From Coptodactyla brooksi (taxonomy: Eukaryota; Arthropoda; Insecta; Coleoptera; Scarabaeidae): a stretch of DNA of 27,733 nt. Position numbers and translations under genes: made by a program. Positions 1 to 10,772 of this stretch are shown here, in pieces; position 1 is the first letter of the stretch; each line of letters starts with the position of its first letter. The DNA lies in the NCBI GenBank assembly GCA_033557675.1, contig JAWQRM010000167.1:1-27733 (forward strand), read 5' to 3'. The notes beneath the pieces were generated by a model. The model made no database searches, had not been told where the DNA came from, and saw nothing but the letters and a program-made list of their open reading frames with translations.

Positions 1-926
1 GTTTTACTGTGCCTGCAGTAGTACTAAATACATAAAAATAGAACAATACAGATATTATTTTCATCAGCATTATTTTATTTGTGTGTGTCTCCTATTTGCA
101 ATTTAATTATGAGATTAATGTTAACTTATTCCAATTGTTTTTGAATTAACAAAAAAGCTAGAAAATGATGTTCATAAATAAATTGCATTGTTTGAACACT
201 TTTTAGTAACAGTTTTAAGTAACACATTTAAATGTATAAACAATTTGCTACTTTCACACAAATACGATAGGAAATATTTAGTTTTCTTAGAGATGATGTG
301 TACATTCTTTACTTTCAAATAAGTATTTTGTAATTTCCAGTAACTGTTATTGATGGATGTTAATTGAAATTAATCAGTTGTCAATAACAATAATAAAAAT
401 AAATCATCAAAATGTAAATTAATTTGCACAATTAGAACTACAAATTATTTAGTTTAATAAATTATGTGTAGTCATCCGATTTGAAAGTGTGTTTTATGAC
501 TTGAACCACAGGCAATAAAGTCTCCTCTCATAAATACACAGTGTCAAACAAGAGGAGACCGTTTACTTACTATGTTTAGGATCAAATGTGTGTGTGTGTG
601 TGTGTGTGTACTACTTATAATTTGATTATGAAATTCATGTTAACTTATTTCACTTGTTTTCGAATTAGCCGGAAAGCTAAAAATGATTTTCAGAAAAACG
701 AAAAAAGTGGGTTTTATGGCTTGAATCACAGGCAATAGTCTTCTCTCATAAATAGACAGTGTCAAAGAAGAGGAGACTATTTACTGCCTGTATTTAGGAT
801 CGGACTTAAAGATACCCAAACTTTTTTCATTATTACAATTCAGGTAGTTTTACAGTGCCTATATTAGTAGTAGTACATACATAAAAATAAAAGAATACAG
901 ATATTATTTTCATCAGTATTGTTTCA

Positions 927-964
<38 letters not shown>

Positions 965-1560
965 ATTTATAGTAATACATATAAATATAATTTTATATTA
1001 CTCATATTAACACTATATTAATACTCATATATATCTTAATTCTATATATTAATACATATTAAAAATGATTTTCGGAGATATCAAAAAATTAAGTTTTTTA
1101 AAACTTGTATTATATATTTTGACCACTTTTTAGTAACTGTTTTGAACAACACAGTTCAAAACACAATATGATAGGAAATATTTTGTTTTCTTAGAGAAGA
1201 TATGTACGTTGTTTACATTCAAATTCAACTTTCCAAGAACTGTTATTGATGGATGTTAATTAAATTGATGGATGTTAATCAATATCAAAATGTAAATTAA
1301 ATTTTACAATTTGAACTACAAATTATTTAGTTTAATAAATTATATGTACTGACCCGTTGGAAAGTGCATTTCACGATTTGAGCTACCAGCAATAGAGATA
1401 AATACAAAGTGCCAAAGAAGAAACTTAATAAAATTATCCAAACTTTTTTCATTATTACAATTTAGGTGGTACAACTGTGTTTATATTAAATCATAAAGAA
1501 CAATACAAATAAAAATAATACTTTTATTAATACGTTTACTTGAAAATAAATAAAGAAAAA
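1..1560. repeat. Degenerate tandem repeat, about three copies, with (TG)n tracts
   Basis: At least three related blocks lie head to tail. The opening motif with TTTTACTGTGCCT at position 2 recurs near 847 (TTTTACAGTGCCT) and, weaker, near 1470. The segment ending in GAGGAGAC (near 551) recurs at about 768. The segment with CTTTTTAGTAAC (near 198) recurs near 1126, followed in both by GATAGGAAATATTT and TTATTGATGGATGTTAA. The middle copy (about 582-842) is a deletion derivative that keeps only its tail. (TG)n microsatellites at 588-608 and 928-960 sit at an equivalent point of the unit. No open reading frame is conserved between copies, so this looks like a non-coding repeat or old tandem duplication. 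It lies in the presumed long upstream intron of the WDR75 gene. Confidence 0.7.
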
Positions 1561-2110
1561 CTACAAATTAGTTGAATGGGATTTAAGACGCAGCAACACG
1601 GCGTGGTCATAAAACCTTGTGACCTGCCCGATTAGCTTCTTCATCTGCCACACAATTCCACACAGTTCCATATACCTGCTTTTATGGTTAGTGTTGTTTT
1701 GCAATGTAATATTCTGGATTGGTAAGGTGCACAGTAGGTTTTGCAGCCAGTGGTGGTAATAATTGGTTTTTAAGCTATCTTTCAAAAAGTAGGGAATTTA
1801 CAGCCCGACAATAAAAGATACTTTCCGCTGTCATTTAGTAAACTCTTCCTTATAGCATCGTCCATATCATTCCATATATCAATTAATTACATTACAGATC
1901 ATTCTTCGCTATTCAAATCCATGCAAAGATAATTTTCCCATAAAACTGCTAGCATTTGGAATCGATCCTTCCTTATATATTCTATGTAAAGTTTCTTCTA
2001 TTTCTGTACCCATAGTATCAGGAACATGCGAAAAAGATTGAGGAACTTCAGCTAAATCACTGGTTACTTTAAAAAACCCGTGAAGAGGTATAATTGTAGA
2101 GTTACATAAT
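1561..2110 (-). pseudogene. Broken protein-coding remnant, parent not recognised
   Basis: Read on the minus strand, two stretches look like real coding sequence but are in different frames and broken. The upstream part (about 2105-1930) is open and includes HVPDTMGTEIEETLHRIY and ASSFMGKLSLHGFE, then meets a stop. The middle part (about 1910-1800) reads in another frame with WNDMDDAIRKSLLND and GKYLLLSGCKFPTF, after in-frame stops. The downstream part (1785-1561) shifts again near a T-rich run and reads NYYHHWLQNLL, ELCGIVWQMKKL and VTRFYDHAVLLRLKSH before its stop. Ordinary amino-acid composition across three frames with stops indicates a decayed gene copy or an old transposon ORF. I do not recognise the family. 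No canonical introns explain the frame changes. Confidence 0.45.
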
Positions 2111-2276
2111 TCGAATTTTTGTTGATTCTTTGAATGTTAATTACAACAGTAGTGCAATAATATAATAAAAAAGTTTGCATGAAATTAAATTTAAAATTTC
2201 TTTACCTAAGTTATATGTAGGTATATAGGCTGAATTATCCTACTGATGGCGAATAGATCCCACATTAGTTCTTATA

Positions 2277-4540
2277 CAGGTAACGCTCCTATAACACGGT
2301 ATCCTATAACAAGGTTTCACTCCAACACGATTTAAAATTTGCGAAAATCCTCCTACGGTCATTTACAACACAGTTTCGCTCGAACAGGATCGGAAATTTA
2401 CGAAAACCAATTGGGGTAACACCCGAATTTCATTTTATCAAGACTCTACTACGTACTATGCATACTAAAATAATTATTTAGTATTTAGTGTTTGAATTGT
2501 GTTCTATGTTGAAGTATTCAGGTGCATCACGGGCTTATTTGGGTATTTTTTTAAGGGCATATTTTTATTATTTAATGTTTAGAATACGAAGTCCCTATAT
2601 AAAGTTTGACAGAACATTCAATGTATTTAAAAAATGAAGTAGTTTAACAATTAGCTTTTATCATACTGTCATGTAATTCAAAAACCCAATATCGATATTG
2701 ACCACAGCTTATATTTCCTTTTGGAGGGAAAATGGGACTTCTTATACTAAACATAATTCATTTTTATGTTTAAGACTAATTTTGAACAAATTTAATTTCA
2801 GTCCCAAACTATGTGATAAAAAAAATGTTTAAAAGAAAATTTATTTCTCTAGATGTGAAAATCGAAATGTTGGATCATCTTACTAAGGAAGGAAAAGCAT
2901 CACACATTGCTACTACTAAACTCTAAATTTAAATGAAGCAACAATTAGAACAATTGAGCAAAATGAAGAGAAAATCAGAAGTTCTGTTGCTGCAGTATGA
3001 GCGACATCTGCAAAATATACAGCTTGTCCCCGAGCATCAATAATTGAGAAAATGGAAAAGGCTCTAAGCATACAGATCGCTAATAACTGTCAAAAAAGAA
3101 TTCCATTAGATGACAATGTTATTCAGCAAAAAGCTCTTAAAATTTACAAACAGTTGAAAGAAAATAGAGGATTGTCCATTAGCTCTGATTTTAGTCCTGA
3201 ATTTTTCAAGCCATTAAGGGTTGGCTTGAAAAATTCAAGAAGCAGTTTGGAATTTATAGCATAAAAATTCAAGGCGAATCTGTGTTGGCTAATCATGAAG
3301 CTGCTCTATAACTTAAAAAAATTATAGAAGAGAAAGGATACACACCACATCAAATTAGAAAAAAATAGGAAAAAGAAAAAAATGCACCTGCAGTAACGCA
3401 GCAGGAGACCTTATGAACCCTTGCTCATTCATAGATGTTTAAATTCCCGTGCACTTAAAATATTAAAAAAACAAGTTACCTGTATACTGGAGAGCAAATT
3501 CAAAAGGTTGGGTAACTTGAGATTTATTTAGGGATTGGTTCTTAAATTATTTTGTGCCAAATATTGAAAATTATTTAAAAAAGAAAAATTTTAACTTCAA
3601 AGTGCTGTTATTATTAGATAATGCTCCATACTACCCACAAGATTTAAATTATCTAAATGTTCAAATAATTTTTCTACCACTAAACACGACTTCACTACTC
3701 TAAGCATTAGATCAAGGTGTTATTTATACCTTTAAAACTTATTACATCAGAAGATCGTTACAATGGATTCTAGATATGTATAACTGAATCGAAATCAATT
3801 GATGAGCTTGGAAGTGATTTATAATTAAGCATGGTATCGAAATTCTATTCTTAACATTGAAAGCAATAGGAACATCAACTTTAAATGGATGTTGGGAAAA
3901 ATTTAACCATCGTCAGTTGAAGTAGATAACGAGCTTGTATTGTCACAAAAAGGCATTGATAACATATTACAACTTAGAACACTAAGGATGTTCAAGAATT
4001 ATTGGTGGAAGTAGAAATTGGCGAAGCGCATTTGTGGGAAATAGAATACGGCTTCAGAAGATGTAAATCGAGTTGATTCTGAGGAGAACATTAGTGATGA
4101 AGATTGTGAAAGTAATAAATTAACATTAAAAAATTTACAGTGAGGTAAATCCATCTGCCGAGAGAAGTCTAAGATTTGAAAGGCGGCTTCAAAAATGCAT
4201 TTCACCGTAGAAAGGAATGACTTTGTCCGATCCAGCAAACAAAAAAAAATACCGATTTCTTTAAAGAGATAGAAGATGTCAATAATGAGACTGAAGATGA
4301 TACCATTCCTATGAAAAAAAGTGCCCTGTGTATATATCTGACTCCAATGAAAAAGAAAATTTATAAATTTATTATATAAGTTGTTCGTTAATCTATTCTA
4401 TTACTATTATTGTGTATTATTGTATTATATTATTTTTATTAATTAGAAAATACATATTTATTTATTTTTCGGTTTTGAGTTTTCGGAACTTACCCCTCCT
4501 TTTTGTATTAGTTCTGGATCTTCTATAACACTGTTTGATA
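2277..4540 (+). mobile_element. Decayed Tigger/pogo-type DNA transposon, copy 1
   Basis: The left end at 2277 reads CAGGTAACGCTCCTATAACA directly after TA, as expected for a pogo/Tigger terminal repeat at a TA target. Transposase remnants follow on the plus strand. A CENP-B-type helix-turn-helix begins at 2826 (MFKRKFISLDVKIEMLDHL). Then comes a second DNA-binding domain at 3052-3290, with a frameshift near the codons for SPEFF; the other frame supplies KGWLEKFKKQFG. Near 3605-3740 are DDE catalytic-core remnants (LLDNAPYYPQD, then PLNTTSLL and ALDQGVIYTFK), separated by stops. Several stops, frameshifts and an apparent loss around the first catalytic Asp make it inactive. The right end is blurred: similarity to copy 2 fades near 4540 and no terminal repeat is evident. 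It lies in the inferred WDR75 upstream intron. Confidence 0.75.
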
Positions 4541-4621
4541 AATATTTTTGTAAAAACATTAAAACTGTTTTCAAATGGGGAGACTATAAATATGAATGAC
4601 TAATTTGAATAACTTTCTTAG

Positions 4622-7600
4622 GCATCTGATAAGAAACAGAACGTTTACACATGTCATTTGCCATCCAACAGAGGAGACTGTTTTAACTGGAGACAATACA
4701 GGTCGTGTCGTAATTTGGGAAAATCTTCAAAGCAAATCCCCAACGCAAGCAGTTTACCATTGGCATACGTTACCCCTAAAATGTGCGACGTTTTCCAAAT
4801 CGGGAACTCAATTTTATACGGGCGGCTCCGAATGCGTGTTAGTCAAATGGATACTGAATGATAACAATACAAGCTTTCTCCCGAGATTACCGGCATTCAT
4901 AGAACATATATCCGTGGCTCCAAACAATTTGTACATTGCGCTATGTACGAGCGATAACGGAATCCACATTGTGACACCACAGTTGAAAATGAGGAATTCA
5001 ATTCAACACTTGGTCGTCGGAAATTCCATTACGACCGATTTGGTATACGATTCGAGGAGCAAGTCGCTTGTCTTTAATGGCACTCCAGGGCAGGTGCAGT
5101 TCTTCTCGTCACGCGATCTAAATTTAACGTATAGCGTAAGTTCGTTTTCTTTGTTAATATTCTTTTATTGTTAGTACTTTAATGTTATAGTTAGACATCG
5201 CTGGACAAAATAAGTATACAAATGAAAGGGAGACGGTAATAATAAACTCTGCGATTACGCATGTTGCCATCGATAAAACCGGATTCTGGATGGCTACTGT
5301 CGAAGAAAGAAGGGACCCTGATATGTTTGAAGCACGTTTAAAGTTTTGGTTTTACGATACTGCCAATCAAAGGTAAGGAATGTATAGTGTTTGGTAAGTT
5401 AGGTCCAAAAGGAAATGTGAAATATGCAAATTAAAAAAATAGTTGCAACATAATTGCTTTCCGAACAACCTAATACAATTAGCAATTTTATTTAAAGTTT
5501 CCCATTTTTCTCGTTTTTTTATACATCCACAGCCTGTTCTAGTGTATTCGTAGATCACTTGCCATAACTTTTCTCTCTCTCTCTCTCTCTCTCTCAGGAA
5601 CGGAATACTCTGTGCATGAAGCTGCATTAAGTGCTGGAGAGACATTCAACTCCATTCGCATGGCTTAATTTGTGCCCCTGACAGAGAGCTTGTTACCTTC
5701 CTTATTGAACCACCCTAGTATTTCTTACTCAGAGATAGATTCATTGTACCCTATAATTGCAGTAAATCAACCAAAACTCTATAAAATGTGTGAAGTAACT
5801 GGGACCAGTGAAATTTCAACTAATCGGAGGCTGGTATTCGCATTCGATATGCTCAGTGAAGATAACAAACTACATCCAAATTATTATAATAATTGGCGTT
5901 CCAGTGTTACTTAGTATTCCAGTATCATTATTGGCATTTGTAATTCATGCACTCAATGTCAATAACAAATTACTACCAATTTATTTTGTCATTTGGATTG
6001 TGCAAAATACTTACTTTTTATAAATTTAATTGGTTTCATAGTTTTATACTTCAAGTACTACTGGCATTCCAGTATTATTGGCGTTCCAGTGTTACTGGCA
6101 TTCCAGTATGATTACAACCAGTATGTCTAATATACTGGTTGTCCGCGTATTATTGGGGCTTTACATCGAATAACTATGGCAACGCCGTACGTCTGCCAAT
6201 ACAACAAACATATACAATATACTGGACAGCCTTGAGATCCAGTTCAGATGTCAGTAAACTTCGATACGTTGTTGGATGCAGTTGGTCGTAACAAAATCAC
6301 AGGAGGACAACAATTAGAGCGAGGACGGCATAAAAAAAATTATCTTCTTGATAATTTGGTATTAAATGCCACCGGAAAAACAAAAATCTATTCGTATAAA
6401 AAATGAAAAAGGATTCTAAAATGAAATAAAATAGGTCACCATGCGCTGCTGAACAATATCCTAACCTGTGATAGAAATTGCTTCTAACATAAGACAGCAT
6501 TTCCGGTGTTACAAGGTTAGCTGCATCTATTATATTAGCTTGCAGGGTACCCAAATTTTCTGCTCGTGCATGACCATAAACGGTTTGTTTCAGAAACCAC
6601 CGGAGAAAAACTCGTTTGGGGTTAAATCTGGACACCTTGGGGGCCATGTAATGTCCCCTGTCATACTCATAATGCGGTTTGGAAAAGAATTTGTTAAACA
6701 TTCTTTAACCACATGTGCATTATGTGCTGGACAGCTGTCTTGCTGAAACCAAACAGTTTCCAAGTCTATTGTAGGAATGTTCTGAGTAGCTAGAACTATT
6801 TGCGTTTTAAGTAAGTCGCGATATTTCTGGGCATTTATCGTCCCATCAATAAAAAAGGGATCTATTAAATGGTCATCCAAAATTCCAGCCCAAACATTAA
6901 GTTTTTGGGGATATTGGGTGCGCACAGAAAAACTTATGCAAGTTTTCACGAGACCAATAATGAACAACAGATGAATTGTGTTTTCCGTGTAATTAAAAAG
7001 TACTCTCATCGGCGAAAATAAATATTAATAAATAAATTCCATTCTTCGAATCTTACCATCGGGAAATATCTCTTGACTTTTTCCATACTTAAAGCTCTTA
7101 TAGCCGTGCTTCCGCAAAACTTTTGACACAGTTGTTTTGCACACACTCAATTCCTCAGCAACATGTCTGCTTGATTTTGTATCATAGGCTTCCATGGTGC
7201 CACAAATCATTTCATCCCTCCTTTCTTGTTGTTCGATTTTTTCTACTGAGGCATCTCTTAAGTGGCATTTCGAGCATTCTTTTAAACAATGCCACTTTTC
7301 GAACATTGACACAATATTCAAAATTGTCTGCCTGTGTGGAGTGGGTCTTCCTGCAAAAGCAGGCGTAAATAAAACTCCACGCATTCTTTTGCAGAATTAC
7401 CTTGATAATACCACTTAATCACTTGCAATTTTTCACCGGAGGTAAAAAAGCCCATTTTAAATTTGAAATTTATGCTCACTATTTTTCTACGAAAAGCAAC
7501 GTCTTCCACGATGTATGTATACCCCCTCTTTCATACACTGTTGTCACCTCAAATAGATGGCCTTTGTCTAAAACTCACGCAGACAAATGGTTAGTTTCTT

Positions 7601-10136
7601 CTGTTTTTATCCATCTTTTTCTGTGATTGTCACTTTTTTGGAATATCTTCGAAACAGGAAGGAATTGATCAAATTACTTGATCTTAAGATAGCTGAGATA
7701 CCTCAAATGGGACTAAAGAAAAGGGGCAGCCCTGTACAAATAAGGATTATGTGCATACTGTATAATATACTATATTTTTTTTGCAGCTTTTCTCTAAATA
7801 CTTCAGTAGAGTACCCACATGAAGGTTCCATTACAAAATTAATATTCCAACCTTCTAACAATGAAAATGAACCCTATTGTCTTACAATTGGAAGTGATAG
7901 AAAATTCAAAATTTGGCAAATAGTTCCTATAAAAACCGTATATCGTAAGTTTTTATCGACTGTAAGATTAGTTTAATTATTTTAAAATGTGTGTTTTTAT
8001 TTAGGTGAAGGACTTATTTGGGAATGCACCAGCGACGTGTCTTACAGAAATTTGTGTCCTTTGGTGTCATCGTTTTCTAGTGACGGTTCTCTGCTCGCCG
8101 TCGGTTTTGAATCGATCGTTACCGCTTGGTTGCCGGACACGTGCGAACTTAAATGCTCTCTAAGGCATCCTATACAGGAAGATGATCTCTGTCACGTTTC
8201 TTTCGGAACTGACTCTCAGTGTCACCTGTTATTGACGGCAACAAAAAAGTTTATAAGTGTGTGGAACTTGCTCAGCTTATCGATAGTTTGGACTGTGCCT
8301 GTTAATGTACATTACGTGGTGTCGGACGTCTGGAGTTCTTTTAAGGCCGTTTTTACAACCAGTAAAAAATGTAGGTAATAGATTTGGGTCAGAAAAATGT
8401 TTAAAAATATGTTTATAAGATATGCAACAATTTCATTCCCTTGGTATAAAGAAGCATTTTAAAAAAATGCTTTTGATTTTTAATTGAATGCCTTTTGCTT
8501 CATTTAAATTATTATTTATGCTAATAGTTTGGTCATCTCGTACACCTGAACATCTGCTGAATCTGCATGAAGGCCGTACATGTACATAGAAAGAAGAGAT
8601 CCTTCTATGAGAGAACATTGGAGATGTTTTTGAATTCACAGGCTATAACAACAATCATCTAATGATGACAAAAAGAGTTTAATCTGAAACAAGGTTCCGT
8701 CCATCACTGCGAAAAATAGCTTGCTTTTGATTTGAAAAGCAACCTAGAATTAATAAATTTTAATTATCTTTCTGACCCTAAATGTTAAGGAATTTTTCAA
8801 TTTTAAACATTATTTAATACTAAAAGGAAACAATTTTCAGTGTACGTTTTTGAGCTGAATTCTCCTAGACCCGTACACATAATAAAGAAACTTAAGAACA
8901 TTTCTGACATACAATCAGCAGCGTTTATACCAAGGAAAACAATTGCCAGTGACACGAATTCCGATTGGTCTCAACGGTTGTCGATTTACGTTTTGACATC
9001 AGGTTTTGTAAGTACCATTTATAATATGATTGCTAAGCAACAAAATTGTATACTAATTTTACATGATAAGTTTCGGGATGTATAATTCATTTTTCTTATA
9101 AAATATTTTCGATGCAAGTAGTAAAAAATTCATCATTAATATAAGCACATAATAGGAAAATGTGAAAGTTTTTAGACAACTACAATATACAGAGCTAAGC
9201 CAACAATATACACAGATCATTTGATTTTACAGCCGCATTTAAGGACTCATTGACCTCGCAACAGCCCAAAGACAATATTTGCCATTTATTTTTGAATATT
9301 GAAAACATAAAAATATAAGGTTGACCCTTTTGGTCCCAATTATTTATTTACCTATTTTTGAAGTAAACCAATCAGTGAATTTATCCATGAATCAATCAAT
9401 CAGTCAATTAATCAAGAAGGTTGTCAATTAACACTCATCATCTCAATCAATAAATCAGTCAATTATTAAGGTACATATTCTCAAGCAAATTATTTAGTGC
9501 TCATAAATATCTTGAACAGCCAGCAAACTCACCAACTTCTCGCCAAATAGAAGGGTTAATCTTTTATTCTTTGACTACTTTACGCAAAATTTGGTTATCA
9601 AAATTACTGGCTAGGCAATGAAATATCATACATCTTGTATAAATATATTACTTAGTACTTATTTCTTTTTAGGAATTATTTTCTATAGAGTCTGGTACTA
9701 GCGAAGTAACAGAAAATAGTTTGCACATTCAAGAGGATCAGTCGTTCTTTAAAAACATGTTACCGGAAATCAGAAAAGCATTGTCGAAAGACCAAAATCG
9801 TTTCCACACCTATACGAAGGATATGCGTGGGAAGAAATTTCAACAAGTTCGTTTTTAAATATTTACTTATTTGCGTCGAAATTAAATAATACTTTATCTT
9901 AGCTATTAGATACTCCTGCGCCATCGTTACAACTCTCGTTCCTGTGCGAAGATATTCTTGCCGATTTGTTGGACCAAAGGAACGACTCTACATTCCCGAT
10001 AGTGGATACGGCTGCCAAAGAAAACGAGAAAAAATTAAAAGATAACTTAGGAAGTACGCTGTTCGATAAAAATTTAAGTTTAGCTTGTGTAACTACGGAG
10101 AAAATGCAATGGACCTCAGTTTTGTTATCAAAATAG
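4622..10136 (+). CDS. WDR75: WDR75 homologue (U3 snoRNA-associated UTP17/Nan1), 3' seven exons
   Basis: Exons: 4622-5135, 5191-5372, 7787-7944, 8005-8370, 8841-9007, 9673-9846 and 9903-10136 (stop TAG). All introns are GT-AG and phases match, giving 597 residues. The match to animal WDR75 is collinear by recollection: CHPTEETVLTGDNTGRVVIW, then FLPRLPAFIEHISVAP, FWMATVEERRDP, NTSVEYPHEGSITKL, SFSSDGSLLAVGFESIVTAW, VYVFELNSPRPVHIIKKL and LQLSFLCEDILADLL. The family forms tandem WD40 propellers and acts in the UTP-A subcomplex of the nucleolar small-subunit processome, needed for 18S rRNA processing. The first exon here starts at a TTCTTAG acceptor in phase 2, so the upstream ATG at 4596 is not the true start. 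About 220 N-terminal residues (most of the first propeller) must come from exons left of the window. The 2.4-kb second intron carries a mariner-like insertion. The donor at 9847 (GTTCGT) is weak. The C-terminus is shorter than in vertebrates. Confidence 0.93.
5571..5596. repeat. (TC)n microsatellite in WDR75 intron
   Basis: An uninterrupted CT/TC run of about 26 nt lies in the second intron. It generates a false low-complexity arginine/glutamate ORF on the minus strand. Confidence 0.9.
5892..6110. repeat. 17-bp tandem repeat (consensus AYTGGCRTTCCAGTRTT) beside the mariner insertion
   Basis: Three contiguous 17-bp units lie at 6060-6076, 6077-6093 and 6094-6110, differing only at A/G or T/G positions. 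An identical copy of the second unit is at 5892-5908, followed by a degenerate one. The intervening 5926-6059 has looser related words (TTGGCATTTG, CAATTTATTTTGTCATTTGG). The array sits immediately outside the mariner-like element on its transposase 3' side and may be a subterminal repeat of that element or an independent minisatellite. Confidence 0.75.
6290..7510 (-). mobile_element. Mariner-superfamily (Tc1/mariner-like DDE) transposon remnant, antisense in WDR75 intron
   Basis: Minus-strand transposase is readable in three main frames. The N-terminus (about 7460-7380) has GFFTSGEKLQVIKWYYQGNS, a helix-turn-helix start typical of mariner-like transposases. Then comes a conserved region (7384-7025) with GRPTPHRQTILNIVSMFEKW and a second helix-turn-helix (VAEELSVCKTTVSKVLRKHG). 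The first catalytic Asp lies in FADESTF at about 7020-7000, followed by a stop. The core (about 6925-6590) has VWAGILDDHLIDPFFIDG, the second Asp in WFQQDSCPAHNAH, and WPPRCPDLTPNEFF with the third acidic residue. The spacing between the last two is 41 residues. A frame change then leads to FLKQTVYGHARAENL and the C-terminus. Multiple frameshifts and stops show it is dead. I could not define its terminal repeats or target duplication, so the limits are those of the coding remnant. Confidence 0.8.
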
Positions 10137-10240
10137 ATCATATTTTTTTAAAACACTTTGTCTTTGTTGCATTTTTATCAAGACTCAAGAAAGCCATGAA
10201 AATTTGACAATTGAAGGTGCCAATTTATAATGTTTTATTG

Positions 10241-10246
10241 AATAAA
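10241..10246 (+). promoter_or_regulatory. Probable polyadenylation signal of WDR75
   Basis: AATAAA lies 105 nt after the WDR75 stop, within TTTTATTGAATAAAA. The same short motif also presents AATAAA on the minus strand (10233-10238), facing the convergent gene A. Confidence 0.6.
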
Positions 10247-10491
10247 ATCAAGTTATCAATGATCATATATTTACAAATTTATTTAAGTTTGTGAAATGTC
10301 GATTTCAAACATTTAATTTGAGTGAGTGTTATACTACACAGGACTTTCTCTTAGTAATAACTCTGAATGAACTTGTAGAATTCATTTGCAATATGCTTTT
10401 GGAAGATATATGGTATAACAGTTAATAATAATAGCAATAATAATATATTGAAAACTTTAACAGTCTGCCCATAAAATTCCCATTAACAAAG

Positions 10492-10497
10492 TTTATT
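10492..10497 (-). promoter_or_regulatory. Possible polyadenylation signal of gene A
   Basis: TTTATT on the plus strand gives AATAAA on the minus strand, about 275 nt past the gene A stop at 10773. This is a reasonable 3' UTR length. It would also lie just past 10534, where an alternative last exon could end. Confidence 0.4.
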
Positions 10498-10772
10498 TCA
10501 TTTTTTGGTTAAGAAATTTCTGAAATATGTGCCTCAAAATGCAGGATCAATTACTTTTGGAGTGATAGTAGTGAAAATGGTTGTTCTTGTACAAGACGCT
10601 ACATTCTTCACATACATATAGACGGACGAACAATAGGCTAGGAACTTAAGAAGCTTAGCCAAATTCGTCATGATACACCAAACTTTCTCTATACCTTGTG
10701 GAGACTTTAATGGTCTTTGATCTACTTGTAACCATGCAGATGATTTTAAGTATACACACACAGAATAGTAAA

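Noticed and set aside
4596..4621. ATG at 4596 as the start of the WDR75 protein
   Set aside because: It lies in intron-like sequence ending in TTCTTAG, and the homologous protein has about 220 more residues upstream, so the exon begins at 4622.
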